This document shows, in pieces, positions 45,596 to 55,128 of a stretch of 56,091 nt of DNA (its first letter is position 1; each line of letters opens with the position of its first letter). The DNA is taken from positions 1 to 56,091 of the forward strand of contig JAIWZP010000099.1 of NCBI GenBank assembly GCA_025201375.1, given 5' to 3'. The notes below the pieces were generated by a model that searched no databases, was not told the origin of the DNA, and saw only the letters and a list, made by a program, of their open reading frames with translations. This DNA is from Gongronella butleri. Taxonomy: Eukaryota > Mucoromycota > Mucoromycetes > Mucorales > Cunninghamellaceae. A program made the position numbers and the translations under genes.

Positions 45596-45797
45596 GGGAA
45601 GCTGCAGAGTGCAGACTGTAGGCGTGCAAGCAGAAAAATTGCAGGATTCACTGAGTCTTTCTACAGTAGTAAGAAGTTGGCACTGAAAGGATTGTCTCCT
45701 CGGACTTGAAAAATTACAAGGACACGCAAAATGTTTTCTATTGGTAAAAAAAAAACCACGAGTTCTCATTTATTTTTGTTGTGCAGGGTGCGCGTTT

Positions 45798-47062
45798 CTA
45801 AAGCTTGGACTCCTTGAGTTTGGCCTGGCGTTCCTTGGCGACGGTGAGTGCTGCGCCAGCTCTTGAATTGGTGGGACGGCCAAGCTTATCGGAGATCCAG
45901 TTGCCAATGCCGACGAGCTCATCCAAGTTGACGTTTGTCTTGTAGCCGAGACCGTGCAGCATGTAAACGACATCTTCCGTGGCCACGTTGCCCTTGGCAC
46001 CAGGCGCATAGGGACAGCCACCTACACAAAAAGGAATAAAAAGGCAGACACGCATGAGACACGCGTGATCACGATGATGATTGCTTTTTTTTTTTTTGCT
46101 TACCCAAGCCAGCAACGGAGCTGTCGACAACGCGGATGCCGTACTCGAGCGACTTTAGGATATTGGCAAGGGCTTGACCATAGGTATCGTGGCAGTGGAC
46201 GGCCAGGGCGTCAGCGGGAACGACCTTGAGGACGTGGTCGAGCATGCGAGCCATATCGCCGGCGGTGCCGACACCAATGGTGTCACCAAGGCTGATTTCG
46301 TAGCAGCCGGCATCCAGCAGACGCTGCGACAAATCAGCAACCTTGGCAGGGTCGACGGCGCCCTCGTAAGGGCACCCGACCACGCACGACACGTAACCGC
46401 GCACGCGCAGGTTGGCATCGAGCGCCAGCTTGGCCGTCTCGCTGAAGCGCTCAATTGCCTCCTCCGTCGAGCAATTGGTGTTTTTGCGGTTAAACGTCTC
46501 GGTCGTCGCCGCGAAAAGCGCAATCTCCGTGGCACCGGCCTCAATCGCGCCCTCAAGACCACGGCGATTCGGTGTCAGCACAGGGTAATTCACACCGGGC
46601 ACCTTTTTGATGCTCGTGAACACCTGCTTGTTGTCGCCCATCTGCATGAAATTTCAAAAATGGGGGATAAGCGGTGTTGAGCGGGCAACTCGGGGTCCTT
46701 CCTTTTTCTTTTTTTTCTTAATTTACCTGAGGCACCCACTTGGGGCTGACAAAGCTGGTGGCCTCGACCACGGGCAAACCAGCATTGGCGAGACGCTCAA
46801 TAAGCTCAACCTTGGTTTCCGCAGGAATAAGCTGTTTTTCGTTTTGCAGACCATCGCGAGGACCGACCTCGACAATCTTGACAAAGTCATTGGTCGTGGT
46901 GGCCAGACAGCGTATCTGTCAACGGTAAAAAACAGAGGGTCAACGGCCGCACGTCCCGGTCCAACATACAAAACCTCAATTTTTTCTTTCAATGCCACTT
47001 ACTTGGGAGCGCAGAGGCGCTTGTGTCAGGCGCTTGGACACGGCAGCAAAGGTGGAAAGCAT
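45798..47062 (-). CDS. 3-hydroxy-3-methylglutaryl-CoA lyase (4 exons)
   Basis: Splits HMG-CoA to acetyl-CoA and acetoacetate, the last step of leucine breakdown. Exons (minus) 47062-47003, 46915-46727, 46641-46104 and 46021-45798 give 336 aa. TIM-barrel landmarks: [12 protein letters not shown] (substrate and metal Arg-Asp), [48 protein letters not shown] (metal His pair) and [12 protein letters not shown] with the active-site Cys. The first 25 residues ([25 protein letters not shown]) look like a mitochondrial presequence, while the last three are SKL, a canonical peroxisomal PTS1. Exon 3 begins with an in-frame ATG. The 119-aa unknown gene lies 117 bp upstream on the same strand. Confidence 0.94.
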
Positions 47063-47179
47063 AGTTTTATTTTAAAAAAAGAAAGTCGAAAGAAAAAAAA
47101 AGCGGGGAAATGGCCGCTGGGGCGGGGCTCTTTTTATTCAAAATTGGCGGGTTTCCCACGGGGGCAACAGATCCGCACT

Positions 47180-47539
47180 TCATTCATCCGGGATATCGAG
47201 GTGCTTGATTTCAATCTTTTCGATGTCCATCGCCTTTTTCAGGCTGGCCGCATCAAAGACAGTGCGCTCTGGCCATGGAGCGCCATTTTTCAGCTTGCCA
47301 TCTTGCAGGAACAAGAAGCCGCGCGCGTACTTGAACGTCAGGTAGAAATGACCGGGTGCCAGGCTCTTGTTGCCAGCAACGAGAACGACATGCCGCTTGT
47401 CGCCGTGCACAGGGTCCACAGGGCCAAGTTGCACATCGCCCTCAGACTCGGGGTCTTCGACATACAGAAATCCGCGTGCATCGCCTCCAATCATGATCAA
47501 ATCGCCATATGTAAACGTTGAACCGTCAATCGTTGCCAT
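47180..47539 (-). CDS. Conserved-looking small protein of unknown function
   Basis: Single-exon, 119 aa, no signal peptide or membrane helix. Alternating hydrophobic and charged residues suggest mostly beta structure. Two similar segments occur, DARGFLYVEDPE (about 20-31) and YARGFLFLQDGK (about 70-81), spaced by about 50 residues, so the protein may be an internal duplication. The C-terminal 30 residues are charged and probably helical. I do not recognise the family. It lies 117 bp upstream of HMG-CoA lyase on the same strand and 268 bp from the divergent RPB10 gene. A TATA-like GATAAAAAG (minus strand, near 47611-47619) sits about 70 bp before the start. Confidence 0.7.
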   Translation of the reverse strand: MATIDGSTFTYGDLIMIGGDARGFLYVEDPESEGDVQLGPVDPVHGDKRHVVLVAGNKSLAPGHFYLTFKYARGFLFLQDGKLKNGAPWPERTVFDAASLKKAMDIEKIEIKHLDIPDE

Positions 47540-47807
47540 GGTACTCAAAGAAAGTGAAAAAGTGAAGAACAAGGGGCAAAGAAGTGTTGCTGCGGTGCGT
47601 GAGTCACTTTTTATCTGTTTGAAAGATGAGGCGCAAGCGTGTCCGGTTTGAATGCCGCTAGCGGAGATTAAATACTAGTTGTCCGGCGGACAAGCCTTCC
47701 GGGACGCGAACGGAATGGTGACCGGACTGATTTTTTCTTTCTTTTTTTTTGGTGCTGTTGCGCTGCCTCGATAGCTTTTTTCTTTCTTTTTTGCAACTTT
47801 TACAACT

Positions 47808-48168
47808 ATGATCATTCCCGTGCGCTGCTTCTCTTGTGGCAAGGTCATTGGTAACAAGTGGGATAACTACTTGTCCTTGCTGCAGGCTGAATATACCGAG
47901 GGGTATGCGATCGAATGGCTGCTTTTTCAACAAATATTCATCATTTTATTCTTTTGTATTCGTAGTGAGGCGCTGGATGCGCTTGGCTTGAAGCGCTACT
48001 GCTGCCGTCGTATGGTCTTGACCCACGTCGACCTGATCGAGAAGCTGTTGCACTATAATCGTAAGTCCATTTTACCTTTATTTCCGCCCAAATTCTTGGT
48101 TTCTGACGTGTTTTGCTCTTTTTTGTTCTTTTGTAGCTTTGGAACGTAGCCGCGGCAATCGATCATAG
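47808..48168 (+). CDS. RPB10: RNA polymerases I, II and III shared subunit Rpb10 / ABC5 (3 exons)
   Basis: Exons 47808-47902, 47966-48060 and 48137-48168 give 73 aa. Begins [18 protein letters not shown] with the first zinc-binding CxxC (7, 10), continues [26 protein letters not shown] with the adjacent Cys pair that completes the zinc site, and ends [10 protein letters not shown]. This is nearly invariant among eukaryotes. The protein is a structural bridge in all three nuclear polymerases. It is divergent from the 119-aa unknown gene, with 268 bp between the start codons. Confidence 0.97.
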
Positions 48169-48575
48169 ACGTGTTCGCCCCGCTCGCACTCACACACGAA
48201 AAGCGATACATGTGCATCCTGCCCACATGCCAATTCCAATTCCAATCTCATTGCACCGCGCATCGTCGACGTTTTCAACCCTTTTTTGCATTCCTTTTTG
48301 TCATCCCCGTCATCATTGCTCGCCCGTTCAGCCAATTTTCAGCTCACCACGCTCCAAATCCCATGATTCCACCCTCCCATCCAACCTAACAATAAAAAAA
48401 AATTGTCAAAATCAAGCATTGGATCCAAGAAAGTGCTCATGGCACTCAATCATGACATTCAATTGAGTGGCCACGAGGGCCAACGGACTAACGCGGTGTT
48501 TTTCATGCAGATGCGCGTCAATGACGCGGTTTTTTTTCTTTTTACTTCTTTTTATTTTATTTTGCAAGTACAAAA
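48169..48575. other. Convergent spacer RPB10 / SUR7-family
   Basis: About 400 bp holding both 3' ends: AATAAA near 48391 for RPB10 and TTTATT (minus-strand AATAAA) near 48550-48560. No gene. Confidence 0.5.
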
Positions 48576-49304
48576 TTAGTTTCTACGGGCAAAGATACAA
48601 GAGAAGCAATACCAGAAGGAGCTACAAAAAAGCGCTATCATGGCGCCGAGATTCATCCAGATACAGGGACCGAGGAAGCCATTGGAATCGTGATGTGACG
48701 AGTAAGCTTGGTTTACGCCTCTGAGTGAGATGACGAGCAGCATGATGAAGACAACGAGCATGAGAATGAAGCCAAGGAACGTGGCAAAGGACGCCAGCAG
48801 GTCGACCTGGCGGCCGAAATGGCCCAACATGGTCACCAACAGCGACCCGAGCGTGATTGCAAAAACGATCCAATACAGAATGAATTGTGCCAAGAACACC
48901 GTCCCCATACTCGGGAAGCTCACACCATAGTCACTCAAGTTTCTTGCCGTTGCTGGTAATGCATAAAATAAAAAGGAGGGAGAGGTGCGTCAGTGGATCA
49001 TAAAAACGAAAAAAAATGGGCTTACTCCAATCGAACGCGGCAACATTTGCTGAGCAAGAGGTCACATAGTGGCCATTGGTGCTTGTGCAATAGCCCCTAG
49101 AAAAAAAAAGCGGTCATTGATCATGCGATCCCCGAGGGTGGGTCTGAGTTACCATAGCCCAAAGACGATGAACGAGTCGCTATTGTAATAGCGGACAAAA
49201 TAAATGTCCCTGAGGAACGGCTGGTTGAATGTGCAGGCTAACAAGGTGAATACCTCAAGCACAAGCGCAGCAAACGTGGAAAATGTGGCGAGGTAGGCAA
49301 ACAT
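48576..49304 (-). CDS. SUR7/PalI (Rim9) family claudin-like membrane protein (3 exons)
   Basis: Exons (minus) 49304-49153, 49096-49026 and 48952-48576 give 199 aa. Four transmembrane segments are visible: about 2-25 (FAYLATFSTFAALVLEVFTLL), about 95-115, about 125-148 and about 168-190. The extracellular loop after the first contains FGLWGYC and, 16 residues on, a second Cys, the W-x2-C-type loop motif of the SUR7/PalI (claudin-like) family. Members are plasma-membrane proteins of eisosomes (Sur7) or of the Rim/Pal pH-signalling pathway (PalI/Rim9); which applies here cannot be told. The junction of exons 1 and 2 lies within the LWGY codon and was fixed by that motif. Confidence 0.8.
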
Positions 49305-50151
49305 GCAAACGCAAAAAAAAAAAAAAAAAAAAAAACGAGAAATCGATGAAAAGAAGGAAAGAAAGTGTAACCGATGCTGTGCAATGCTTCTTTTTTTGAC
49401 AGCCTTGGCTTTTCGGCGTGTCCTTGTACAAACTGTTGACCTTAAAAGGCAAGCCAAACGTAAACAATTCCCTGAGCAAAAAGGCGCCCCCCAATTCTTG
49501 ACCGACTCAGAAACTGAGACAAAAGGGTCACCATGACGTGAGCGAGACAGGTCGTCCCGTTTTACAGTATTTCGTTCCTCCAGGAGGTAGCAAGTAAAAC
49601 AAGCTTGATTTTTAGTCGTGGCCAGCGCGTGGTGGAACGCATTGGAGCCACGGCGCGCTTTTCCTTGATTTCGGCCCCTCATTGTGCATCATGAGATGAT
49701 AAAGGGGACCATCAGACACGATCATGTGGTACCTTTTGTGTCCATCGGCATTGGGGCGCGATCGCCGATGCAGGACAAAAAGAAAGCAAGAAAAAAAGTA
49801 AAAAAAAACGCATCTTTTGACCTCCCGGACGCGTCTCGCAGATCAAATACATGTAGTTTTTCTTGCACGGGCGTCGGTAGCCATCATAATGTCTCTAAAA
49901 CCCATTTAATGCGTGACTGTGACTCCATTGTCAATGCAAGGAGAGAATGGATGGAATTGGGTGAAAAAAGAAGCTGGTCAATGCGACCATGCTCGCCATG
50001 GGCCCGAGACGACTTCATGAAGACGCAGAAAATCGGACTTTAAAACGGGGTGTACGTCACTTCGATTTCTTGGTGAATTGGGCGCACGACCACTTCGTCG
50101 CTCCTTTCTTTCTTGTTTTTTTTTCTTCTTCATTGATTCCACTTGCACGCT
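49305..50151. other. Divergent spacer SUR7-family / SEM1
   Basis: About 850 bp containing both promoters, an A run of about 23 near 49313-49335 and no further gene. Confidence 0.5.
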
Positions 50152-50559
50152 ATGGCCGCCCCCACCGAGACCCAACAGCAGCAACAGCAACAACAACAGG
50201 CCGCCGAAGCCTCCAAGAAGAACGGCGCGCAGCTTGGTGCCCTGGAAGAAGACGATGAATTTGAAGAATTTGCCCCCGAGGGTAAGAAAAGCGCCCTGTT
50301 TCCTCGCTTCCATCTTGCGTGTCGCTTAGGCTTACGCTTCTTTTGCTTTCTTTTGATTAGACTGGGCCCCTGAGGAGGAGGACAAGGACGACGCGCACCT
50401 GTGGGAGGACAATTGGGACGACGACGATATTGAGGACGATTTCTCCAAGCAGCTCAAGTAAGAAAACACGCTTGTTGCTTCTTCCGTCGCACTCATCTTG
50501 CTTCTTGTAGATCTGAACTTGAGAAGGCTGCCAACGAACCGCAGCCCATGGCGTCGTAA
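50152..50559 (+). CDS. SEM1: 26S proteasome lid subunit Sem1/Dss1 (3 exons)
   Basis: Exons 50152-50281, 50361-50457 and 50511-50559 give 91 aa. After a nine-Gln tract the conserved Dss1 core follows: [19 protein letters not shown], then [26 protein letters not shown]. The two acidic Trp-containing segments bind partners such as Rpn3/Rpn7 in the lid, BRCA2-like proteins and TREX-2. The protein is largely disordered and acidic. The Gln-rich N terminus is longer than usual. AATAAA lies near 50694. Start follows a T-rich leader immediately upstream. Confidence 0.96.
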
Positions 50560-50974
50560 ACGTCATCGAGCACGCCAATTGCCCCCCAACTCCCTGTACA
50601 TTTCATGCTTAAATATCACCCTTATTCTTTTTTTTTCTTGCGTTTTCCCCCTTCAATTCCGCCCGCATTGCCCTGCCTGCCTGACCGCCACTGAATAAAA
50701 AGGCTTCTTTTCTGATAAAAAAGACTTGTTTTATGATTTTTTAATGTTTTTCTTGCCATTGGACGCATTTTGCGCGCAATGTGCTAGCAATGGTGACGCG
50801 TGGTGCATTGCGTGTTGGCGTGCCAATGGATGGGCCCTGGGCCTTGGGATCGGCTCGTCTTTTTGCTGGGGCGCCCAAAAAAGGACACGGGGTGCGGGTC
50901 TCTTGCCCCGCTTTTTTTTTTTTTATTTTCTTCCACTTTTTTATTTTAATCTCGTTTTCGTTCATCTGCGCAAT
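50560..50974. other. Spacer SEM1 - SEC17
   Basis: 415 bp with the SEM1 poly(A) signal near 50694 and a T-rich promoter/5' UTR of SEC17 (T run near 50912-50924). No other gene. Confidence 0.5.
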
Positions 50975-52152
50975 ATGAGCTCTGAACAACAAGCCAAAGA
51001 CCTCGTTGCGCAAGCACAAAAGAAGCTCAATTCTTGGTCGTTCTTTGGCCCGTCCAACAAGTTTGAGGACGCCGCCGAAATATACGAAAAAGCCGGCAAT
51101 ATGTTCAAGCTAGCCCAGCAGTGTAAGCAACTTCCCCCCTACTTGTCATAAAGCAAGCGATAAAAAGCGATAAAAAGACCACACCTCTCATTTTTCTTTC
51201 GTTCAATTACAAAAGGGCGCCAAGCTGGCGACGCATATACAGAGGCTGCACAGCTGTTTGAAAAGTGTGGCTCGTCATCTTACTACGACGCGGCAAAGGC
51301 TCACGAAAATGCATCAAAATCCTACAAGCGCCAAGATCCCACCGGTACACAGCCATTTTCGTACCAATTGACGTTGCTCATGTCCCCCTTTTTCTCTCTT
51401 TTTTTTGTTTTTTAGCTGCCGTCCGGTCGCTACAACGAGCCATTCAATTGGCACAAGGTGGCGGCCAGCTGCGCATGGCGGCAAAGCAATACGAGGATCT
51501 GGCTGGTCTGTACGAGGGCGAGCTCGATAATGCTCAAGGTGCCTTTGAAGCTTATCAACAGGCCGGCGACCTATTTTTGGCCGACGATTCACCTGCGTAA
51601 GGCAGAAAATAAAACAAAGAATCACATGGAGTAGCCGCTCATTTCCTTTTTTTCTCTTTCATTAGGCTCGCCAACAAGTGTTTTTTGAAGGTTGCGCAGA
51701 TTGCCGCCGAATTGGAGAAGTATGACATCGCCATTGACAAGTTTGAGCGCGTCGCCGCTGCTGCTGTCGACGACAACCTCATGAAGTGGTCTGTCAAGGA
51801 ATATTTCCTCAAGGCCGGCCTATGTCACCTGTGCACGGGCGTAAGAAATTGGAAAAAAAAAACGAGGGAAACGCGCACCAGAGGCTCAATTGCGACTTCT
51901 CTTCCCTTTTTTAAACAGGACATGGTCAAGACACACCAAGCACTGACGAATTATTGCAACATGGACATGACGTTTGAGTCGACGCGTGAGTACGCATTGC
52001 TCAAGGGGATCTATGATTGCGTGGAGGACGGCGACGTCGACCAATTCACCAAGATCGTCTATGATTACGATAAGCTGTCGCGCCTCGACAGCTGGAAAAC
52101 CGCCGTCTTGCTCAAGATCAAAAAGACCGTCGATGCGGACGATTTGCTCTGA
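50975..52152 (+). CDS. SEC17: Alpha-SNAP, Sec17 (5 exons)
   Basis: Adaptor that links SNARE bundles to the NSF/Sec18 ATPase for disassembly after membrane fusion. Exons 50975-51122, 51216-51344, 51416-51596, 51666-51840 and 51919-52152 give 288 aa, close to the usual 290. Landmarks: AKKLNSWSFFG-type start (QKKLNSWSFFGPSNKFEDAAEIYEKAGN, described in parts: QKKLNSWSFF, then KFEDAAEIYEKAGN), DAAKAHENASKSYKR, RMAAKQYEDLAGLYE, ALANKCFLKVAQIAAELEKYDI and the C-terminal TAVLLKIKKTVDADDLL, whose final Leu-rich end is the part that stimulates NSF. Tandem TPR-like helical repeats make up the body. All introns are short (70-94 bp). Confidence 0.96.
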
Positions 52153-52383
52153 GAAAATTATTTTGTAGATATCTCTTTTAAATGCAATCCATATTCTATT
52201 CCCTCAATGGCAACAATAGGAAAATGAGGCCGCGCAATGCAGAGGAAAAAAAAAATCAAAAAGAGAAAAATGTCGTGTGCTTTAATTGTGTTGTATCGTG
52301 CCCGCAGGTATAATCAAATGTTTTAAAAAAGGAGGCCGGGCAAATGAGTAAAAAAAAAAGCGAGGTGTTGGTAAGGGGAGGGA

Positions 52384-53379
52384 TTAGAAGAGATTGACGG
52401 CGGCCACAGCCTCTCTGAAGCCGGGATTGGCCATGGTGGCCTCCATGACGGCCTGTCCACCGGGGGCTTCGATGACCCTGCTAAGAATGTAGCGCAAATG
52501 GTTGTTTTCGGCATTGAGCTGTGGATTCGGCTCGGACGCGCCGCCGCCTGGTTGGTTTTTGAGCTCCTCAATTTCCCGTTCGAATTGCAAAAGGCGTTTT
52601 TCCAGGGTCAAGCGTCGATTGTTGGCCGTGGTCATCTGTGCGAGGTGCGATTCGTTTTGCTTCTTGATCTGGTCGTCCATAGCGCGGACCCTTGCATCGT
52701 TCTCGGCCAAACTCACGTTCAAGCGCCGAATCGTCGCGTCTTTTTCCCTCAGGGCGTTCTCCATGTCCCTGATGATCAATTCGCTTTCTTTGTTCTTGGC
52801 TTCCAGATTCTTGATTTGGTCCATGCGCTGCCGCAGCATAACATTCTGCTGCTCCGCTCGAACCTGCACACCCTTGGCAATGTCGATATCCCTCTGCGAC
52901 TTTAAAAGCGCGTTTTCCGCTTGCACCTGGTTCGCAAAATGTTCCAGCCGCGTCATTTGCATTTTCAACTGATTGTGATGCTCCACTTGTCGTTTCAAAT
53001 CGGCGCGGAGCTTCTCCAGTAATTCCGTAGAGTCGCCCGAGGAAGTGGCAGGCGCTGCTTGTGATGGTGGCGCGGCTGGCGGCGCAGATCCATTAGCGGT
53101 GGCTTCCGTTTCTGCAGCAGAAGGAGCTTTTTGCTGTCGTTCCTCGGCGTCCAGCCTGCGCTGGTGTTCCTTGATGTACAACGCTTGCAGCTGCTCCACG
53201 TTGGCTTCCGACTGCCGCACAAAAGTGAGAAGTGCGGCTCGTTCCTGCTGCATTTGCTGCAATTGTTCGTTTGACTCCGTGGTTTGGCCAACAAGCTTGA
53301 AGAATTGTCGATAGCTCGGTGGCGCCTGTGCATTCCGAGACTCGGCCGCCACAACTGACTTTATATCAGCGGTCGTCAT
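52384..53379 (-). CDS. Coiled-coil protein of unknown function
   Basis: Single-exon, 331 aa. Long heptad-like helices rich in Glu, Gln, Arg and Leu cover about residues 30-85 and 125-275, separated by an Ala/Pro/Ser linker (about 85-115, PPAAPPSQAAPA). The last 40 residues (LRYILSRVIEAPGG and following) look like a small globular or amphipathic end. No signal peptide, membrane helix or catalytic motif is seen. A structural or tethering role is plausible by shape only. It is convergent with SEC17, whose stop lies 231 bp away. CTAG just upstream of the ATG could be an acceptor of a 5' UTR intron. Longer than its neighbours yet intron-free in the coding part. Confidence 0.75.
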   Translation of the reverse strand: MTTADIKSVVAAESRNAQAPPSYRQFFKLVGQTTESNEQLQQMQQERAALLTFVRQSEANVEQLQALYIKEHQRRLDAEERQQKAPSAAETEATANGSAPPAAPPSQAAPATSSGDSTELLEKLRADLKRQVEHHNQLKMQMTRLEHFANQVQAENALLKSQRDIDIAKGVQVRAEQQNVMLRQRMDQIKNLEAKNKESELIIRDMENALREKDATIRRLNVSLAENDARVRAMDDQIKKQNESHLAQMTTANNRRLTLEKRLLQFEREIEELKNQPGGGASEPNPQLNAENNHLRYILSRVIEAPGGQAVMEATMANPGFREAVAAVNLF

Positions 53380-55128
53380 GGAAGCTAGAGAGTAACAAGA
53401 GAGAAAAAAATAAACAAAAAGGGCCTTTGTCAGTCTTTTGCGCCACGATCATGTCTTTTTTTCAAAATATTGCTAATTACAGGATCGTTTATCCCAGGAT
53501 GAATACCAGCAGGGTCCCGGCATCGTACAATGGGAGGAAAAAAAAAAAAAATACAGAAATAAAAAAAAAATGGCACTGTTCGGACAGCAACCGCGACGAC
53601 GCCCTTTTTCTTACGTTTTTGAAACGCCGACACCAAGGATGAAGCACTCCTTCTATCGCGTCATGGTTTCAAGTGCACGGACGTTGCGATTTACCTTGCT
53701 TTTAATCGATGAATGATTTCAATCCGTGATGGACACCCGATTTCAATAGCTAAAATGTGGCAATGATGAGCGAAATTTTGATTTTGATGCTTTAGAAAAC
53801 GATACCCGAGCTAACGTGGCAGCCATTTCGTCCGCATTGATGCGATTGCGCTGCGTCTTGGAGCTGCTGACTTGGTCACCTCTTGAAAGAAATTAAAATA
53901 CAGACATATTTGCGCACAACTTGAAAAAGAGTGCTTTAACTTTTTACCGAGAACACTTTAAATCGCAGAAATGCTACCTCAGCCATCTTCTGATTCGAAT
54001 TTTGGATCGTTTAAACGCGGTCCTCGGGTACTCAGCTCAGTAAAGGGTCATTTTTAACGATACATCAATTTTTAATCGCCAGTGGGGCACTGCAGAACCT
54101 TTAATCATGTCCAAGCATAAAGTTTAAGCAAGGAAAACCAACAATAACCCGATTTTTGGCGTCAGCAGATCTTTGGAAGTGCCTCACGAGCAAATCAATA
54201 TTTTGTCCGTCCTGAGCTCCAAAATCAAAATTGAAAAAATGAGGTTCCAGAATGATGCCAAACTTGCACACGAGAGCATCCGCATCGAGAAACCACGGAA
54301 AATGCCGAAAACGAGAGAGGTCTCTTTGTGCGTTGTCGAGCAATGTGCGACTTTAGGTTAAACTTTACAGGCGAATTGCACAGGGAAAATGCATGATTCT
54401 TGCCGCGCTGACGCGTCCATAAACAAGTCAAGCCCGAGACACGTGAATTTGATCAGTGCCGGAACCGGATACCACGGTGTTTGACGCGGTTTTGCACGCG
54501 TCGAAGATTACTATAACGAAAGGCTTCGCATCAAAGTCAGCTGGAACTCATGTTTTTCATTGATCACGAGTGTCCACATAAGCAGCAAATCGTGCACTTT
54601 CTGGTGGTACTTTTTTTCCAAGCGCTGAGACTATCTTTATTGAGTTGACCTTGTAGCGAAAATACGGCGCAAAAAGCATTTTACGCCGAAACCAGCCAAT
54701 GGACTCATCGTTTTTTTTTCACATTCGTCGGTGAATGAGATGCGTTTATCATATGGTTGAATGGTGTGACGATCTGGGCACCTAAAATTCGGAGGCCATC
54801 TTACCATAAGGGGGTACCATTTAGAATACAAGGCGGATTTTGAAACCCGTCGTAAGTGGCCCACCTGAATAGGTTTCAGCTCTTCTTGGAACCTTTGCAC
54901 CACTCTTTCCGTCCTGACCTCCCCACACCTTCCCTCCCATTGGTCCACAGCTCCGCCGGACCGCCATACCCCGATGAGCCCGCACCCCAAGGTGCCACTG
55001 CCTCCTTTTATTGCTGTCCCCTTTTGTATCTCCGGCCACGACAATGAAACGCGTTTTTTTTTTTTTTTGTGTTTCTCTCTCTTTCTCTCTTTCTTGTTCT
55101 TGTTTTTTTTTTTTTTTTGTTCATCATC
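53380..55128. other. Gene-free interval with repeat R1-C
   Basis: About 1.75 kb. After the promoter of the coiled-coil gene it becomes AT-rich from about 53650; R1-C fills 54175-54850; the rest is the T/CT-rich upstream region of the last gene (T runs near 55046-55130). Confidence 0.5.
54175..54850 (+). repeat. Dispersed repeat R1, copy C
   Basis: Blocks in family order: GAGCTCCAAAATCAAAATTG, TTCCAGAATGATGCCAAACTTGCA, AACCACGGAAAATGCCG, ACGCGTCCATAAACA, TGACGCGGTTTTGCACGCGTCGAAGATT, TTTTTCATTGATCACGAG, TTGAGTTGACCTTGTAGCGAAAATACGG, and TTGAATGGTGTGACGATCTGGGCACCTAAA. It ends about 280 bp before the start codon of the last gene, so it may lie in its promoter. Confidence 0.7.

Larger units (their letters stand above)
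42240..45797. other. 3.6-kb gene-free repeat block
   Basis: After the SEN2 promoter it carries R1-B (42385-43245), reiterated AT-rich modules (about 43170, 43845 and 44025), eleven TACTGTA/TACAGTA heptamers and R2-B (45300-45595). No frame resembles a protein. TTTATT at 45769-45774 gives the minus-strand AATAAA of HMG-CoA lyase. Confidence 0.55.
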
